A stretch of DNA of 9,508 bases from CAZCSY01 sp964501505 (GTDB lineage Bacteria > Omnitrophota > Gorgyraeia > Velamenicoccales > Velamenicoccaceae): the NCBI GenBank assembly GCA_964501505.1, contig CAZCSY010000061.1:1-9508 (forward strand). Direction: 5' to 3'. The position numbers and the translations under genes were made by a program. The notes beneath the pieces were generated by a model. The model was not told where the DNA came from and made no database searches. It saw only the letters and a list, made by a program, of their open reading frames with translations. Positions 1-6,755 of this stretch are shown piece after piece; the stretch's first letter is position 1; each line of letters starts with the position of its first letter.

Positions 1-582
1 GGCGTGGATCGTCGTCATGAGCCCCTTGGCGATGCCCCAGCGGTCGTGGAGGACCTTGGCCACCGGCGCCAGACAGTTCGTCGTGCAGGAGGCGTTCGAG
101 AGGACATGGTGCTTCTTCGCGTCGTAGGCGTCCTCGTTGACGCCAAGCACGATGGTGATGTCTTCACCCTGGGCCGGCGCGGAGATGACGACCTTTTTGG
201 CGCCGCCCTTGGTGATGTGATTCTCGGCGCCCTGGACCTGTCTGCCCTTTTTGTTCACCCCGTCCTTTTTCAGGGTGAAGAGCCCCGTGGATTCGACGAC
301 GATAGCGACACCCAGGTCCTTCCAGGGCAGGGCCGCGGGGTCCCTCTCCTTGAGGACCTTGATCTCTTTTCCGTTGACCAAAATGCTGTCCGGTCCCGGC
401 TTGACATCGCCCGGAAACGGGCCGTGCACCGAGTCATACTTGAAGAGGTGGGCGTTGGTCCTGGCGTCCGTCAGGTCATTGACGGCGACGAGCGCACACG
501 ATGAGTCCTTGCGTTCCATGATCGCCCGGGCGACCAGACGCCCGATCCTGCCGAATCCGTTGATTCCGACTTTCACAGCCAT
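1..582 (-). CDS. gap: Type I glyceraldehyde-3-phosphate dehydrogenase, N-terminal part (runs off left edge)
   Basis: Cytosolic glycolytic enzyme that oxidises and phosphorylates glyceraldehyde-3-phosphate to 1,3-bisphosphoglycerate. The first 194 codons are present and the frame is open to base 1; the family is usually about 335 residues. The protein opens with the Rossmann motif GINGFGRIGR (residues 6-15). VND at 34-36 has the acidic residue typical of NAD preference. The catalytic-cysteine motif SNASCTTNC has the nucleophile at Cys166, and TTIHA follows at the window edge. The start is fixed by the Rossmann motif and by a strong Shine-Dalgarno GAGGAGG at 590-596, 7 nt upstream. It begins 15 nt after the second galT stop, so it is probably the distal gene of that operon. 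Oddity: about 11 extra residues (roughly 104-122) before the conserved HI-x-x-GGAKKVV stretch, compared with E. coli GapA as I remember it. The identification is certain; the C-terminal half is not visible. Confidence 0.97.
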   Translation of the reverse strand, partial: MAVKVGINGFGRIGRLVARAIMERKDSSCALVAVNDLTDARTNAHLFKYDSVHGPFPGDVKPGPDSILVNGKEIKVLKERDPAALPWKDLGVAIVVESTGLFTLKKDGVNKKGRQVQGAENHITKGGAKKVVISAPAQGEDITIVLGVNEDAYDAKKHHVLSNASCTTNCLAPVAKVLHDRWGIAKGLMTTIHA

Positions 583-597
583 GATGATTCCTCCTCG

Positions 598-1602
598 TTA
601 TGTCGTTTTCGTCTCCTTGAGGTAGCGTGCCGCGACCTCGGGCGGCGTCGGCACGACGTAGAGTCCCGTCCCCCACTCCAGCCCCGCGATACGGCTGATA
701 CGCGGCATGATCTCGATGTGCCAGTGGTATCCCGGATGTTCCTGGCCGTCGTTCGGCGAGGTGTGGATGATAAAGTTGTACGCCGGATCGTTCAGGGTAC
801 GCTTCATGCGCCCGAGCGTGTCTTTCAGGATGTGCGAGAGCGCCCCCAGTTCTTGAGGTGTCGATTCACAAAAAAAGTTTCTGTGTTCCTTAGGCATGAT
901 CCACACCTCGAAGGGAAAGCGCGAGACGTAGGGGCAGAAGGCGATAAAGGCGTCGTTCTCGTCGAGAATACGATCATTTTCCTCTTTTTCCTGATGGAGG
1001 ATGTCGCAGAAGATGCAGCGTTCCCGGTATTCAAAATAGGCCGCGGAGCCTTCGAGTTCCTCGATGACGTTCTTTGGGATCATCGGCAGGGCGATCAGCT
1101 GGGCGTGGTGGTGGTCCACGGAGGCGCCCGCGGCAAAGCCGTAGTTCCTGAAGAGCATCATGTATTTGAACCGTCTGTCTTTTTGCAGGTCGGCGGAGCG
1201 CTGGGCGTAGGTCTCAAGCACCAGGCGTACCTCCTCATAGGTGAGGTCCGGTAGGTCCTTGGCGTGGTCGGGCGTCTCGATGATCACCTCGTCGGCGCCG
1301 ATGCCGTTGGTGCGGTCGTAGAGACCCTCCCCGCGCCGGTCGAGATGGCCCTCGATCTGCAGGGCCGGAAATTTGTTGGGCACGACCCGGACCCGCCAGC
1401 CCGGAGTGTTGGCCGCCGACCTGTCGGGCCGCACCGCCGAGATCTCGGGCGGGGTCATGTATTCGTTGCCGGCACAGAACGGGCAGGTCGTGGTCTCCTC
1501 GTGCGTGTGCGGCGGGACGGCAAAATCCTTCGGCGCCCACGGCGATTCGTCTTCCATGATGATCCAGCGTCCGACGATGGGGTCGCGTCTGAGTTGCGTC
1601 AT
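598..1602 (-). CDS. galT: Galactose-1-phosphate uridylyltransferase family protein with intact active site
   Basis: A 334-residue nucleotidyl transferase of the HIT-superfamily GalT group. The classical reaction exchanges UMP between UDP-glucose and galactose-1-phosphate (Leloir pathway) through a uridylyl-histidine. Visible residues: CPFC at 40-43, PNKFPAL at 75-81, His113, the active-site motif HHHAQ at 164-168 with nucleophile His166, Glu182, a second pair CIFC at 196-199, His280, and HWH at 293-295. These match E. coli zinc ligands (C52, C55, H115, H164), the second metal site (E182, H281, H296, H298) and nucleophile H166. The start was set at 1602, not the longer open frame to 1677, because DPIVGRW aligns with the paralog's DPIIGRW. 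Here the ATG overlaps the upstream stop as ATGA, and GGAGGT lies at 1612-1617 with 9-nt spacing. No galK or galE is in view, so another sugar phosphate (for example an ADP-glucose phosphorylase-like activity) cannot be excluded. Confidence 0.9.
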   Translation of the reverse strand: MTQLRRDPIVGRWIIMEDESPWAPKDFAVPPHTHEETTTCPFCAGNEYMTPPEISAVRPDRSAANTPGWRVRVVPNKFPALQIEGHLDRRGEGLYDRTNGIGADEVIIETPDHAKDLPDLTYEEVRLVLETYAQRSADLQKDRRFKYMMLFRNYGFAAGASVDHHHAQLIALPMIPKNVIEELEGSAAYFEYRERCIFCDILHQEKEENDRILDENDAFIAFCPYVSRFPFEVWIMPKEHRNFFCESTPQELGALSHILKDTLGRMKRTLNDPAYNFIIHTSPNDGQEHPGYHWHIEIMPRISRIAGLEWGTGLYVVPTPPEVAARYLKETKTT

Positions 1603-2630
1603 ATCCCTTCCACCTCCCCCAGGTACCTGGCGGCCTCTTCCGGCGCGATAGGGCAGATATAAAAACCGGTTCCCCACTCAAAACCCGCCGTATGGGTCAG
1701 GCGCGGGATGATCTCCAGGTGCCAGTGGTAGTCGTTTTCGATCGTCTTCCAGTAGCCGGCCTTGGCCCTCGGATGCCGGAAGGGCGCGGTGTGCAGGACG
1801 AAGCTGTAGGGTGGGTCGTCCAGGCCCTTTTTGAGCTTGCCGATGATCTTTTTGATCATGCGGCCGAGATAGAGGCGGCTCTCGACGCTCATGCGGGAAA
1901 AGTCGCAACTATGCTCTTTGGGCAGGATCCACGTCTCGAAGGGGAAGCGCGAGGCGTACGGCGCCAGGGCGATGAAACCGTCGGCCTCAGCGATGACCCG
2001 CTTGCCGGTTTCGATCTCCTGACGGATGATGTCGCAGAAGACGCAGCGCTCGTGGTAATCGAAGTATCTCTTGGCGCCCCGCAGTTCTTCCTTGATCCTC
2101 TTGGGGGTGATGGGGGTGGCGATCAGCTGGCTGCGCGTGTGGCCGGTGGTGGCCCCGCCCGAAGGCGAGCCGTAGTTTTTAAAGATCTGGACGTATTTGA
2201 AGCGCTCGTCGCGCGCCAGGTCCACGAACCGGTGGATCCAGCAGGCGATGCCCTTGGCGATCTGGACCTCGTCCAGGTCCGCGATATTCTCGATGTGCTG
2301 CGGGGTCTCAACGATGACCTCATGGGCACCGACGCCATTGATCACGTCGTAGAGCCCCTTGCCGCGGCGCGTGATCTTGCCTTCGATTTTCAGGAAGGGC
2401 GTCCTGCTGGGGATGACGCGCGTCTGCCAACCGGGGGCGTTGGCCGCGCTGCCTTCTTTGCGGATGGCGAATATTTCCTGCGGGGTCATCCCCTCCTTAC
2501 CTTCGCAAAAAGGGCACTCTTTTTCCTCGGCGGCCGAAGCGCTTATCCGCATCCCCTTGGGCCGGCGGGCCCGCTCCACCGCGATGATCACCCAGCGTCC
2601 GATGATGGGATCACGTCTTAACTCTGGCAT
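1599..2630 (-). CDS. GalT-family paralog with Arg at the position of the nucleophilic His (probable altered or non-catalytic member)
   Basis: A 343-residue protein collinear with the following galT. It shares the DPIIGRW start, CPFC (39-42), ETPQH with His112, Glu182, CVFC (196-199), His280, HWH (302-304) and the same C-terminal WGTGFY block. The active-site motif reads HTRSQ at 164-168. The metal-binding first His and the final Gln are kept, but residue 166, the uridylylated His of GalT, is Arg (codon CGC at 2133-2135). The conserved PNKFPAL is also changed, to PSRTPFL at 74-80, replacing an Asn expected near the nucleotide. The reading frame is complete, so this is not an obvious pseudogene. 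It overlaps the next gene by 4 nt (ATGA), implying coupled translation. No Shine-Dalgarno precedes its ATG; a promoter sits immediately upstream. The family is certain. Loss of normal transferase chemistry is inferred, and a role as partner subunit, regulator or different enzyme is open. Confidence 0.88.
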   Translation of the reverse strand: MPELRRDPIIGRWVIIAVERARRPKGMRISASAAEEKECPFCEGKEGMTPQEIFAIRKEGSAANAPGWQTRVIPSRTPFLKIEGKITRRGKGLYDVINGVGAHEVIVETPQHIENIADLDEVQIAKGIACWIHRFVDLARDERFKYVQIFKNYGSPSGGATTGHTRSQLIATPITPKRIKEELRGAKRYFDYHERCVFCDIIRQEIETGKRVIAEADGFIALAPYASRFPFETWILPKEHSCDFSRMSVESRLYLGRMIKKIIGKLKKGLDDPPYSFVLHTAPFRHPRAKAGYWKTIENDYHWHLEIIPRLTHTAGFEWGTGFYICPIAPEEAARYLGEVEGI

Positions 2631-2639
2631 AGGAATTCG

Positions 2640-2667
2640 ATTTTAACATAATTTCGTTCTGTTTCAA
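2640..2667 (-). promoter_or_regulatory. Candidate sigma70-type promoter for the galT-galT-gap unit, giving an almost leaderless mRNA
   Basis: Read on the minus strand: -35 TTGAAA (2662-2667, 5 of 6 consensus), a 16-nt spacer, and -10 TAAAAT (2640-2645, 5 of 6). The start codon of the first GalT paralog (A at 2630) lies only 9 nt past the -10 box, so initiation about 7 nt downstream would leave a leader of about 2-3 nt. The gene has no Shine-Dalgarno, which agrees. The -35 overlaps the fmt stop codon. Read-through from fmt remains possible, since the gene gap is only 33 nt. Confidence 0.5.
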
Positions 2668-3611
2668 GTGTTTTCCGACGTCGCGCCCAGAAATTCACCC
2701 TTCTGGACGCTATAAGCAGACACAAAACGGAGCGCGGATAAGTTAGGACGGGATTCGGGGGTTACCTCTCCTATGAGGATGGTGCCTTTTCGGCAGGCTA
2801 CCTCGAGGCGATGCGGCAGCGCCACGAGGATCTCTCCGGGCGCGCCGCTCAAAAGTCCCCTGCCGACGGCTAATTTCGTGATCGTGAGGCGTTTCCCGCG
2901 GAAGGTAGTGAATGTTCCCGGCCATCCGAGGCACCCGCGGAATCGGTGCATGATACTCGGGGCGTCGTCGGCCCAGCGGACCCGGCCATCTTCTTTTTTC
3001 AGCTTGGGCGCGTAGGTTGCTCTACGCTCATCCTGTTTCACGGGCCGGATCCTGCCGCGTTCGATGCGCGTCAAGACGTCGGCGACACAACGGCTGGAGA
3101 GGCGGCTGAGTTTTTTCTCAAGGGTCCCGGCGTTGTCCTTGCGGTCGATAGGTACCTTTTTCTGAAAAAGGATGTCTCCCCTGTCCATCTGGTCGTTCAT
3201 CCTGATAAAGGTGAGGCCCGTCTCCCGCTCCCCGGCCATGAGCGCGCGGCGGATGGGCGCCGCGCCCCGGTATTTAGGCAAGAGCGAGGCGTGGACATTA
3301 AGGCACATCTTTTGGGCGGCTGAAAGGATCTTTTCGGGAAGGAGGCACCCGTAGGCCACCACGATAAAGACGTCGGCTCCGAAGTCTTTCATCACCGCTG
3401 CAAATGTCTTGTCATGGATGTCTTCGGGATGCAAGACCGGCACCCCGAGGCCCTGGGCATACTCTTTCACGGGGGTGGCGGTCCGTCGCAGGTGGCGTCC
3501 CTTTTTACGGTCCGGCTGCGTCACGACGGCCAGGAGCTTGTGGCGCGAGGAAGACAGGGCCCGGAGGATGGGGACCGCGAAGGCACTGCTGCCGAAGAAG
3601 ACGATGTTCAT
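2664..3611 (-). CDS. fmt: Methionyl-tRNA formyltransferase
   Basis: Formylates initiator Met-tRNA with 10-formyl-tetrahydrofolate in the cytosol. The product is 315 residues, essentially the family length. The N-terminal formyltransferase domain begins MNIVFFGSSAFAVP. Its catalytic set is Asn105 and His107 followed by SLLPKYRGAAPI (109-120), with Asp143 in MDRGDIL. The linker has TYAPKLKKEDGRVRW (199-213), and the C-terminal tRNA-binding domain follows from about residue 214 (FRGCLGWPGTF). The start was placed at 3611 rather than the longer open frame to 3635, because MNIVFFGS is the family start and GAGGG at 3620-3624 gives an 8-nt spacing. It starts 4 nt after the priA stop. The priA-fmt adjacency is common in bacteria, but the peptide deformylase gene (def) often between or beside them is absent here. 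Confidence 0.97.
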   Translation of the reverse strand: MNIVFFGSSAFAVPILRALSSSRHKLLAVVTQPDRKKGRHLRRTATPVKEYAQGLGVPVLHPEDIHDKTFAAVMKDFGADVFIVVAYGCLLPEKILSAAQKMCLNVHASLLPKYRGAAPIRRALMAGERETGLTFIRMNDQMDRGDILFQKKVPIDRKDNAGTLEKKLSRLSSRCVADVLTRIERGRIRPVKQDERRATYAPKLKKEDGRVRWADDAPSIMHRFRGCLGWPGTFTTFRGKRLTITKLAVGRGLLSGAPGEILVALPHRLEVACRKGTILIGEVTPESRPNLSALRFVSAYSVQKGEFLGATSENT

Positions 3612-3615
3612 GGGC

Positions 3616-5541
3616 TCAACCCTCGTTCGGATCAAAGATGAGGTGGACGCGGCCGTGTATCTTTTTCATGAGACGGCGCGCGGTCGTCCGCACCGCTTCC
3701 GGGTCCCCCCCCTTGACAAAGATCTGAAAGCGGTAGTTGCCGCGAACCTTGAACGGCCGAGCCTCGGCCGGTTCGCATATTTCGGCATCTTCGGCGGCGC
3801 CGATATGGTCCCGCAGCGCGCGAAAAGACCGCATCGCCTGAAACCGGGCCTGTTCTTCCGAGCCGCTGCGGATCGTGAGGCTCGCGAGCGGCCGCATCGG
3901 CGGCCAGGAGAGTTCGGCGCGTTCTTTGAGCTCTCTGTGCCGGAATCCCGCTGCGTCACCGGTTTTCAGGAATTCGAAGACATAGTGTTGCGGCCAGCGC
4001 GTCTGCAGGCACAGTTCTTTTTTCGCGAGCAGCCGTAACCGCCAGAGTTCGGTGAAGGTCCGTTCGGCTGCCCGAAAATCCGCGATCACCAGGGGCTGGT
4101 CCGCGTCCAAAACAAAGACACGGTCAAACCGTATGTCTTTAAAAGCGATATCCGACAGGAGCGCCGGTGTGGCGAGTATTATATCACAATCGCCCGGAGG
4201 AGGACCAGGCGTCTGTCTCGTTTTCACCGAAGCGCCGCCAAAGAGCTTGCGGATTTCCGAGAGCGTCCTCTGTGTTCCGAAGCCGATGTGCCGCACATAG
4301 GAGCGCCGGCAGACGGGACACAGTTCCGGGATGGGGTCGCGGTGGCCGCAGATGTCGCAGCGCAAGGTCTTCTCCTGGCGGTATTCCTTGAGGGGGACGC
4401 TGCACCGTGGGCACGTGACCGCTTTGCCGCACCGGCGGCAGTACAGGGCCGGCACAAAACACTTCTGATGCGTCACGATGAGGGTCCGCTCTTTCTCCTG
4501 AAGGGCCAGAAAGAGGCGGTGCGTCACGGCCTGAGACAGACCCGTGCGTCTTGCCCGGCTATCCGGCGCGCGCGTCAGATCGAGGAGCGTGATCTGAGGT
4601 TCTGCCTCCGGCGCTTCGAGTGCTAGAAACGAGGCCTGCTCCTTTTTGCAGAGCATTTCGTTTTCCAGCGATGGGAGGATCGCACCCAGCACCAGACGGG
4701 CGTCCGTATCCCGCCGGCGCCTCTTGGCGATATCCGCCGTGCGGTAACAGGGGGCCTGAGCCTGGTGGTAGGCGAAGTGGTCGTCCTGGTCGATGATGAT
4801 GAGACCCAGGTCCCTGACAGGAGCGAATACGGCTGAGCGTGTGCCGACGACGAAACAGAAAGGCGCTTCGCGGCAGGCGATCCAGTCCCGGCGCAGCGCC
4901 GCGGGCTTCTGGTACGAACTCAGGATGAAGGGCTGTGGAAGTCCCGGCAGGCGTCCGAGGGTAGCGTCGATGGAATCGTGTTGAGGCACCGTCAGGATGA
5001 CGCTTTTTCTTTTATTCAAGGTGTCCTTGACGAGGGCCGCATAGAGGCCCCAGCGGCTTGCGTCCGTCGGATCGCTGATAACGGTTATGGCAGACGTTGT
5101 GCTGACCCGTCTGAGCGCGGCCTCTTCCCCGGCGCTTAAAGCGATCTCTTGCGGCGCGGCGGCGGGCTGAGGCGTTGTCTCGATCTTGACAGGACGTCGC
5201 GTGCCCCTGCGGATACTCTGCGGCAAGAAGGTGTTGAGCACGTCCGCGAGAGCGCAGACGTAGTCACGGCGCATCTCCCGGGCCAGGTTCCAGAGCGTCT
5301 GATCCAGCAGGGGCTGCCTGTCCACGAGGTCCAGGACGGGTCTGCACTTTTTTCTGTATGCCGATTTCTTCTTGATCGCGATGAGGAAACCGGTCAGTGT
5401 CTTGTTGCGGAAGGGCACCCGCACGCGCAGACCCGGACGGGCCTGTTTTTTCAGGCGTGCCGGCAAGACGTAGTCAAATGTCTCGTCGAGGGCGATGGAA
5501 ACGGGCAGGGCGACTTCGGCGATAAGGGATCGTGACGCCAT
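3616..5541 (-). CDS. priA: PriA-family primosomal protein N' with degenerate helicase motifs
   Basis: A 641-residue protein with the full PriA layout. The N-terminal 3'-DNA-binding domain (about 1-105) starts AEVALPVSIALDETFDYVLP. The helicase-fold core (about 135-520) includes GTRSAVFAP (233-241) and DFRAAERTF (488-496). Zinc cysteines are complete: C368/C371, C377/C380, C395/C398, C408/C411. The C-terminal domain has ELKERAELSWPP and KVRGNYRFQIFVKG. The ATPase motifs are lost: SDPTDASRW (156-164) replaces the Walker A GVTGSGKT, DQDDH (251-255) replaces DEEHD, GAILPS replaces GSATPS, ATPALLSDIAF replaces GTQMIAKGHDF, and no QVAGRAGR motif is left. It probably binds DNA and primosome partners without helicase activity. 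Actinobacterial PriA is the known precedent. The start at 5541 matches the family N-terminus and leaves 4 nt after the upstream stop; the 29-codon longer frame overlaps the upstream gene. No clear Shine-Dalgarno is present, so translation may be coupled. Confidence 0.93.
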   Translation of the reverse strand: MASRSLIAEVALPVSIALDETFDYVLPARLKKQARPGLRVRVPFRNKTLTGFLIAIKKKSAYRKKCRPVLDLVDRQPLLDQTLWNLAREMRRDYVCALADVLNTFLPQSIRRGTRRPVKIETTPQPAAAPQEIALSAGEEAALRRVSTTSAITVISDPTDASRWGLYAALVKDTLNKRKSVILTVPQHDSIDATLGRLPGLPQPFILSSYQKPAALRRDWIACREAPFCFVVGTRSAVFAPVRDLGLIIIDQDDHFAYHQAQAPCYRTADIAKRRRRDTDARLVLGAILPSLENEMLCKKEQASFLALEAPEAEPQITLLDLTRAPDSRARRTGLSQAVTHRLFLALQEKERTLIVTHQKCFVPALYCRRCGKAVTCPRCSVPLKEYRQEKTLRCDICGHRDPIPELCPVCRRSYVRHIGFGTQRTLSEIRKLFGGASVKTRQTPGPPPGDCDIILATPALLSDIAFKDIRFDRVFVLDADQPLVIADFRAAERTFTELWRLRLLAKKELCLQTRWPQHYVFEFLKTGDAAGFRHRELKERAELSWPPMRPLASLTIRSGSEEQARFQAMRSFRALRDHIGAAEDAEICEPAEARPFKVRGNYRFQIFVKGGDPEAVRTTARRLMKKIHGRVHLIFDPNEG

Positions 5542-5545
5542 GGGG

Positions 5546-6643
5546 TTAGGAAGAAAGTGCGCCTTTGAGGATATCCTGACAGGATGAGGGCTTGGCCAGT
5601 TCCCGCGCGTGCGCGCGGCACGCCTCAAGGAGATGCGGCTGGGTCTTGAGTTCTCTGATGCGACGCGCCACCCGCCGGGCCGTATGCTCGAAGAAACCGG
5701 CTTCGTGCTGCGTGATCGTCTTGGCGTTGTGCTCTTCCTGGCCGGGGATGATATAGAAGAAGACGCAGCACAGGTGCTTGGTCAGGCTCTCCGTGACACA
5801 CAGGCCGCCGGCCTTGGTGACGATGACATCCGAGGCGCTCATCAACTCGTGCATGAAATCGACAAAACCGAAGACGCGGACGTTCGGATGGTTCTCGGCC
5901 GCAAGCCTCTTTTGTAGCCGTTCATTGGTCCCGCACACGACCAGGAGCTGGACCTCGTCTTTGAGCTGACGGACCACGTCTTCAATCGGGCCGATCCCGA
6001 CACCGCCCGTGGCCACGAGCACGGTGAATTTTTCCGGATCGAGCTTCCAAGCGCGCAGCCTTTCGCGGCGGTCGACCGGATAGGTGAATTTCTTGTCGAT
6101 CGGGATACCGGTGACCACGACCCGGTCCGGGGCGACACCCTTGCGGATCAGGATTTTTTTTGTCGCGTCCGCCGCCACGCAGTAGAGGTCCGTACCCTGG
6201 TTGATCCAGAAGTTGTGCACCCCGAAGTCCGTGACCACCGTGACGAGCCGCGTCTTCAAGCCGTATTTGATCTTGGCTATCGTTACGAGCTCGGAGGCGA
6301 GGAACTGCGTCGCAATGACCACGTCCGGTTTCTCCCGGATGAGATACTGAATAAAGCGCCGGCAGACCACGCCGTCGACGAACCGCCGAACGTGGACGTT
6401 GAGGAGTCGAAGGCCGGGGATATCGGAGAGCCAGTAGAAGAGGCCCCACACCGGTGTGTATTGAGATATGAGCAAGAGGTAGCCGTCGCTGTACATCTTG
6501 CGTGCAAGCCACGGCATATACTCGACGATGTCGACGACCCGGGCGTTCTCTCCCTGCTCCGCCGCCGCGTGCGCTAGCGCCTCGGCGGCCTTGCGGTGCC
6601 CTGACCCCGCCGTCGCGTACGCTATGAGGATCTTTTCAGTCAT
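5546..6643 (-). CDS. MGDG synthase / processive diacylglycerol glycosyltransferase family protein (GT28)
   Basis: A 365-residue GT-B glycosyltransferase resembling plant MGDG synthase and Bacillus UgtP, which move a sugar from a nucleotide-sugar to diacylglycerol at the membrane face. The N-terminal acceptor domain starts ILIAYATAGSGHRKAAEAL (5-23) with the GSGHxxAA signature (His16). An aromatic, probably membrane-associating stretch lies at 55-75. VVTDFGVHNFW (137-146) and VTGIPID (177-183) are family hallmarks. The C-terminal donor domain has TGGVGIGPIED (212-222), VFGFVDFMHELMSASDVIVT (257-276), KAGGLCVTESL (277-287) and IPGQEEHNA (299-307), the nucleotide-sugar site. It appears to head the priA-fmt group, with 4 nt to priA. 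No convincing Shine-Dalgarno or promoter was found in the 112 nt upstream. Sugar and lipid specificity cannot be read from the sequence. A peptidoglycan MurG role is unlikely, because the N-terminal half is the MGDG type. Confidence 0.9.
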   Translation of the reverse strand: MTEKILIAYATAGSGHRKAAEALAHAAAEQGENARVVDIVEYMPWLARKMYSDGYLLLISQYTPVWGLFYWLSDIPGLRLLNVHVRRFVDGVVCRRFIQYLIREKPDVVIATQFLASELVTIAKIKYGLKTRLVTVVTDFGVHNFWINQGTDLYCVAADATKKILIRKGVAPDRVVVTGIPIDKKFTYPVDRRERLRAWKLDPEKFTVLVATGGVGIGPIEDVVRQLKDEVQLLVVCGTNERLQKRLAAENHPNVRVFGFVDFMHELMSASDVIVTKAGGLCVTESLTKHLCCVFFYIIPGQEEHNAKTITQHEAGFFEHTARRVARRIRELKTQPHLLEACRAHARELAKPSSCQDILKGALSS

Positions 6644-6720
6644 AATTTTGGCGTTCTGTCCCGGGTCTGCGCGCGCATCCCGTCTTTCCTTCCATAGGCA
6701 GCCGGAAAATATTTGAACGC

Positions 6721-6744
6721 GCAGGGTAGTGGGGCGTTACCTGC
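6721..6744 (-). terminator. Weak candidate stem-loop after the gmhB-like gene
   Basis: An inverted repeat (GCAGG with CCTGC, plus two more pairs across a bulged base, 9-nt loop) starts 12 nt past the gmhB stop. The minus strand then reads GCGTTCAAATATTTT, which is only loosely U-rich. The position is right for a terminator, but the stem is short and the tract poor, so it may be fortuitous. Confidence 0.22.
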
Positions 6745-6755
6745 TGTATGGTGTC

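Noticed and set aside
4..504. Plus-strand open frame of 166 codons at the left edge
   Set aside because: Lies opposite GAPDH, whose Rossmann and SNASCTTNC motifs are clear on the minus strand.
1603..1677. 25-codon N-terminal extension of the second GalT
   Set aside because: It would overlap the upstream gene; the ATG at 1602 has a well-spaced GGAGGT and its product aligns with the paralog from residue 1.
1692..2621. Plus-strand open frame of 309 codons opposite the first GalT paralog
   Set aside because: Antisense shadow of a high-GC gene; its protein has no recognisable motif, and the minus-strand GalT frame is unambiguous.
3409..4038. Plus-strand frame of 209 codons spanning the fmt-priA junction
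   Set aside because: Runs across two well-supported minus-strand genes and resembles nothing; GC-driven shadow.
3616..5541. PriA as a pseudogene
   Set aside because: The frame is open for 641 codons, all eight zinc cysteines and the terminal domains are conserved, and changes are confined to ATPase motifs, unlike random decay.
5542..5628. 29-codon N-terminal extension of PriA
   Set aside because: Overlaps the upstream gene and lacks PriA-like sequence; the family N-terminus begins just after the ATG at 5541.
6644..6755. Possible 19-codon upstream reading frame or promoter before the glycolipid glycosyltransferase
   Set aside because: The small frame has no ribosome site or family resemblance, and no -35/-10 pair with good spacing was found; I see nothing firm in this 112-nt stretch beyond the weak stem-loop.
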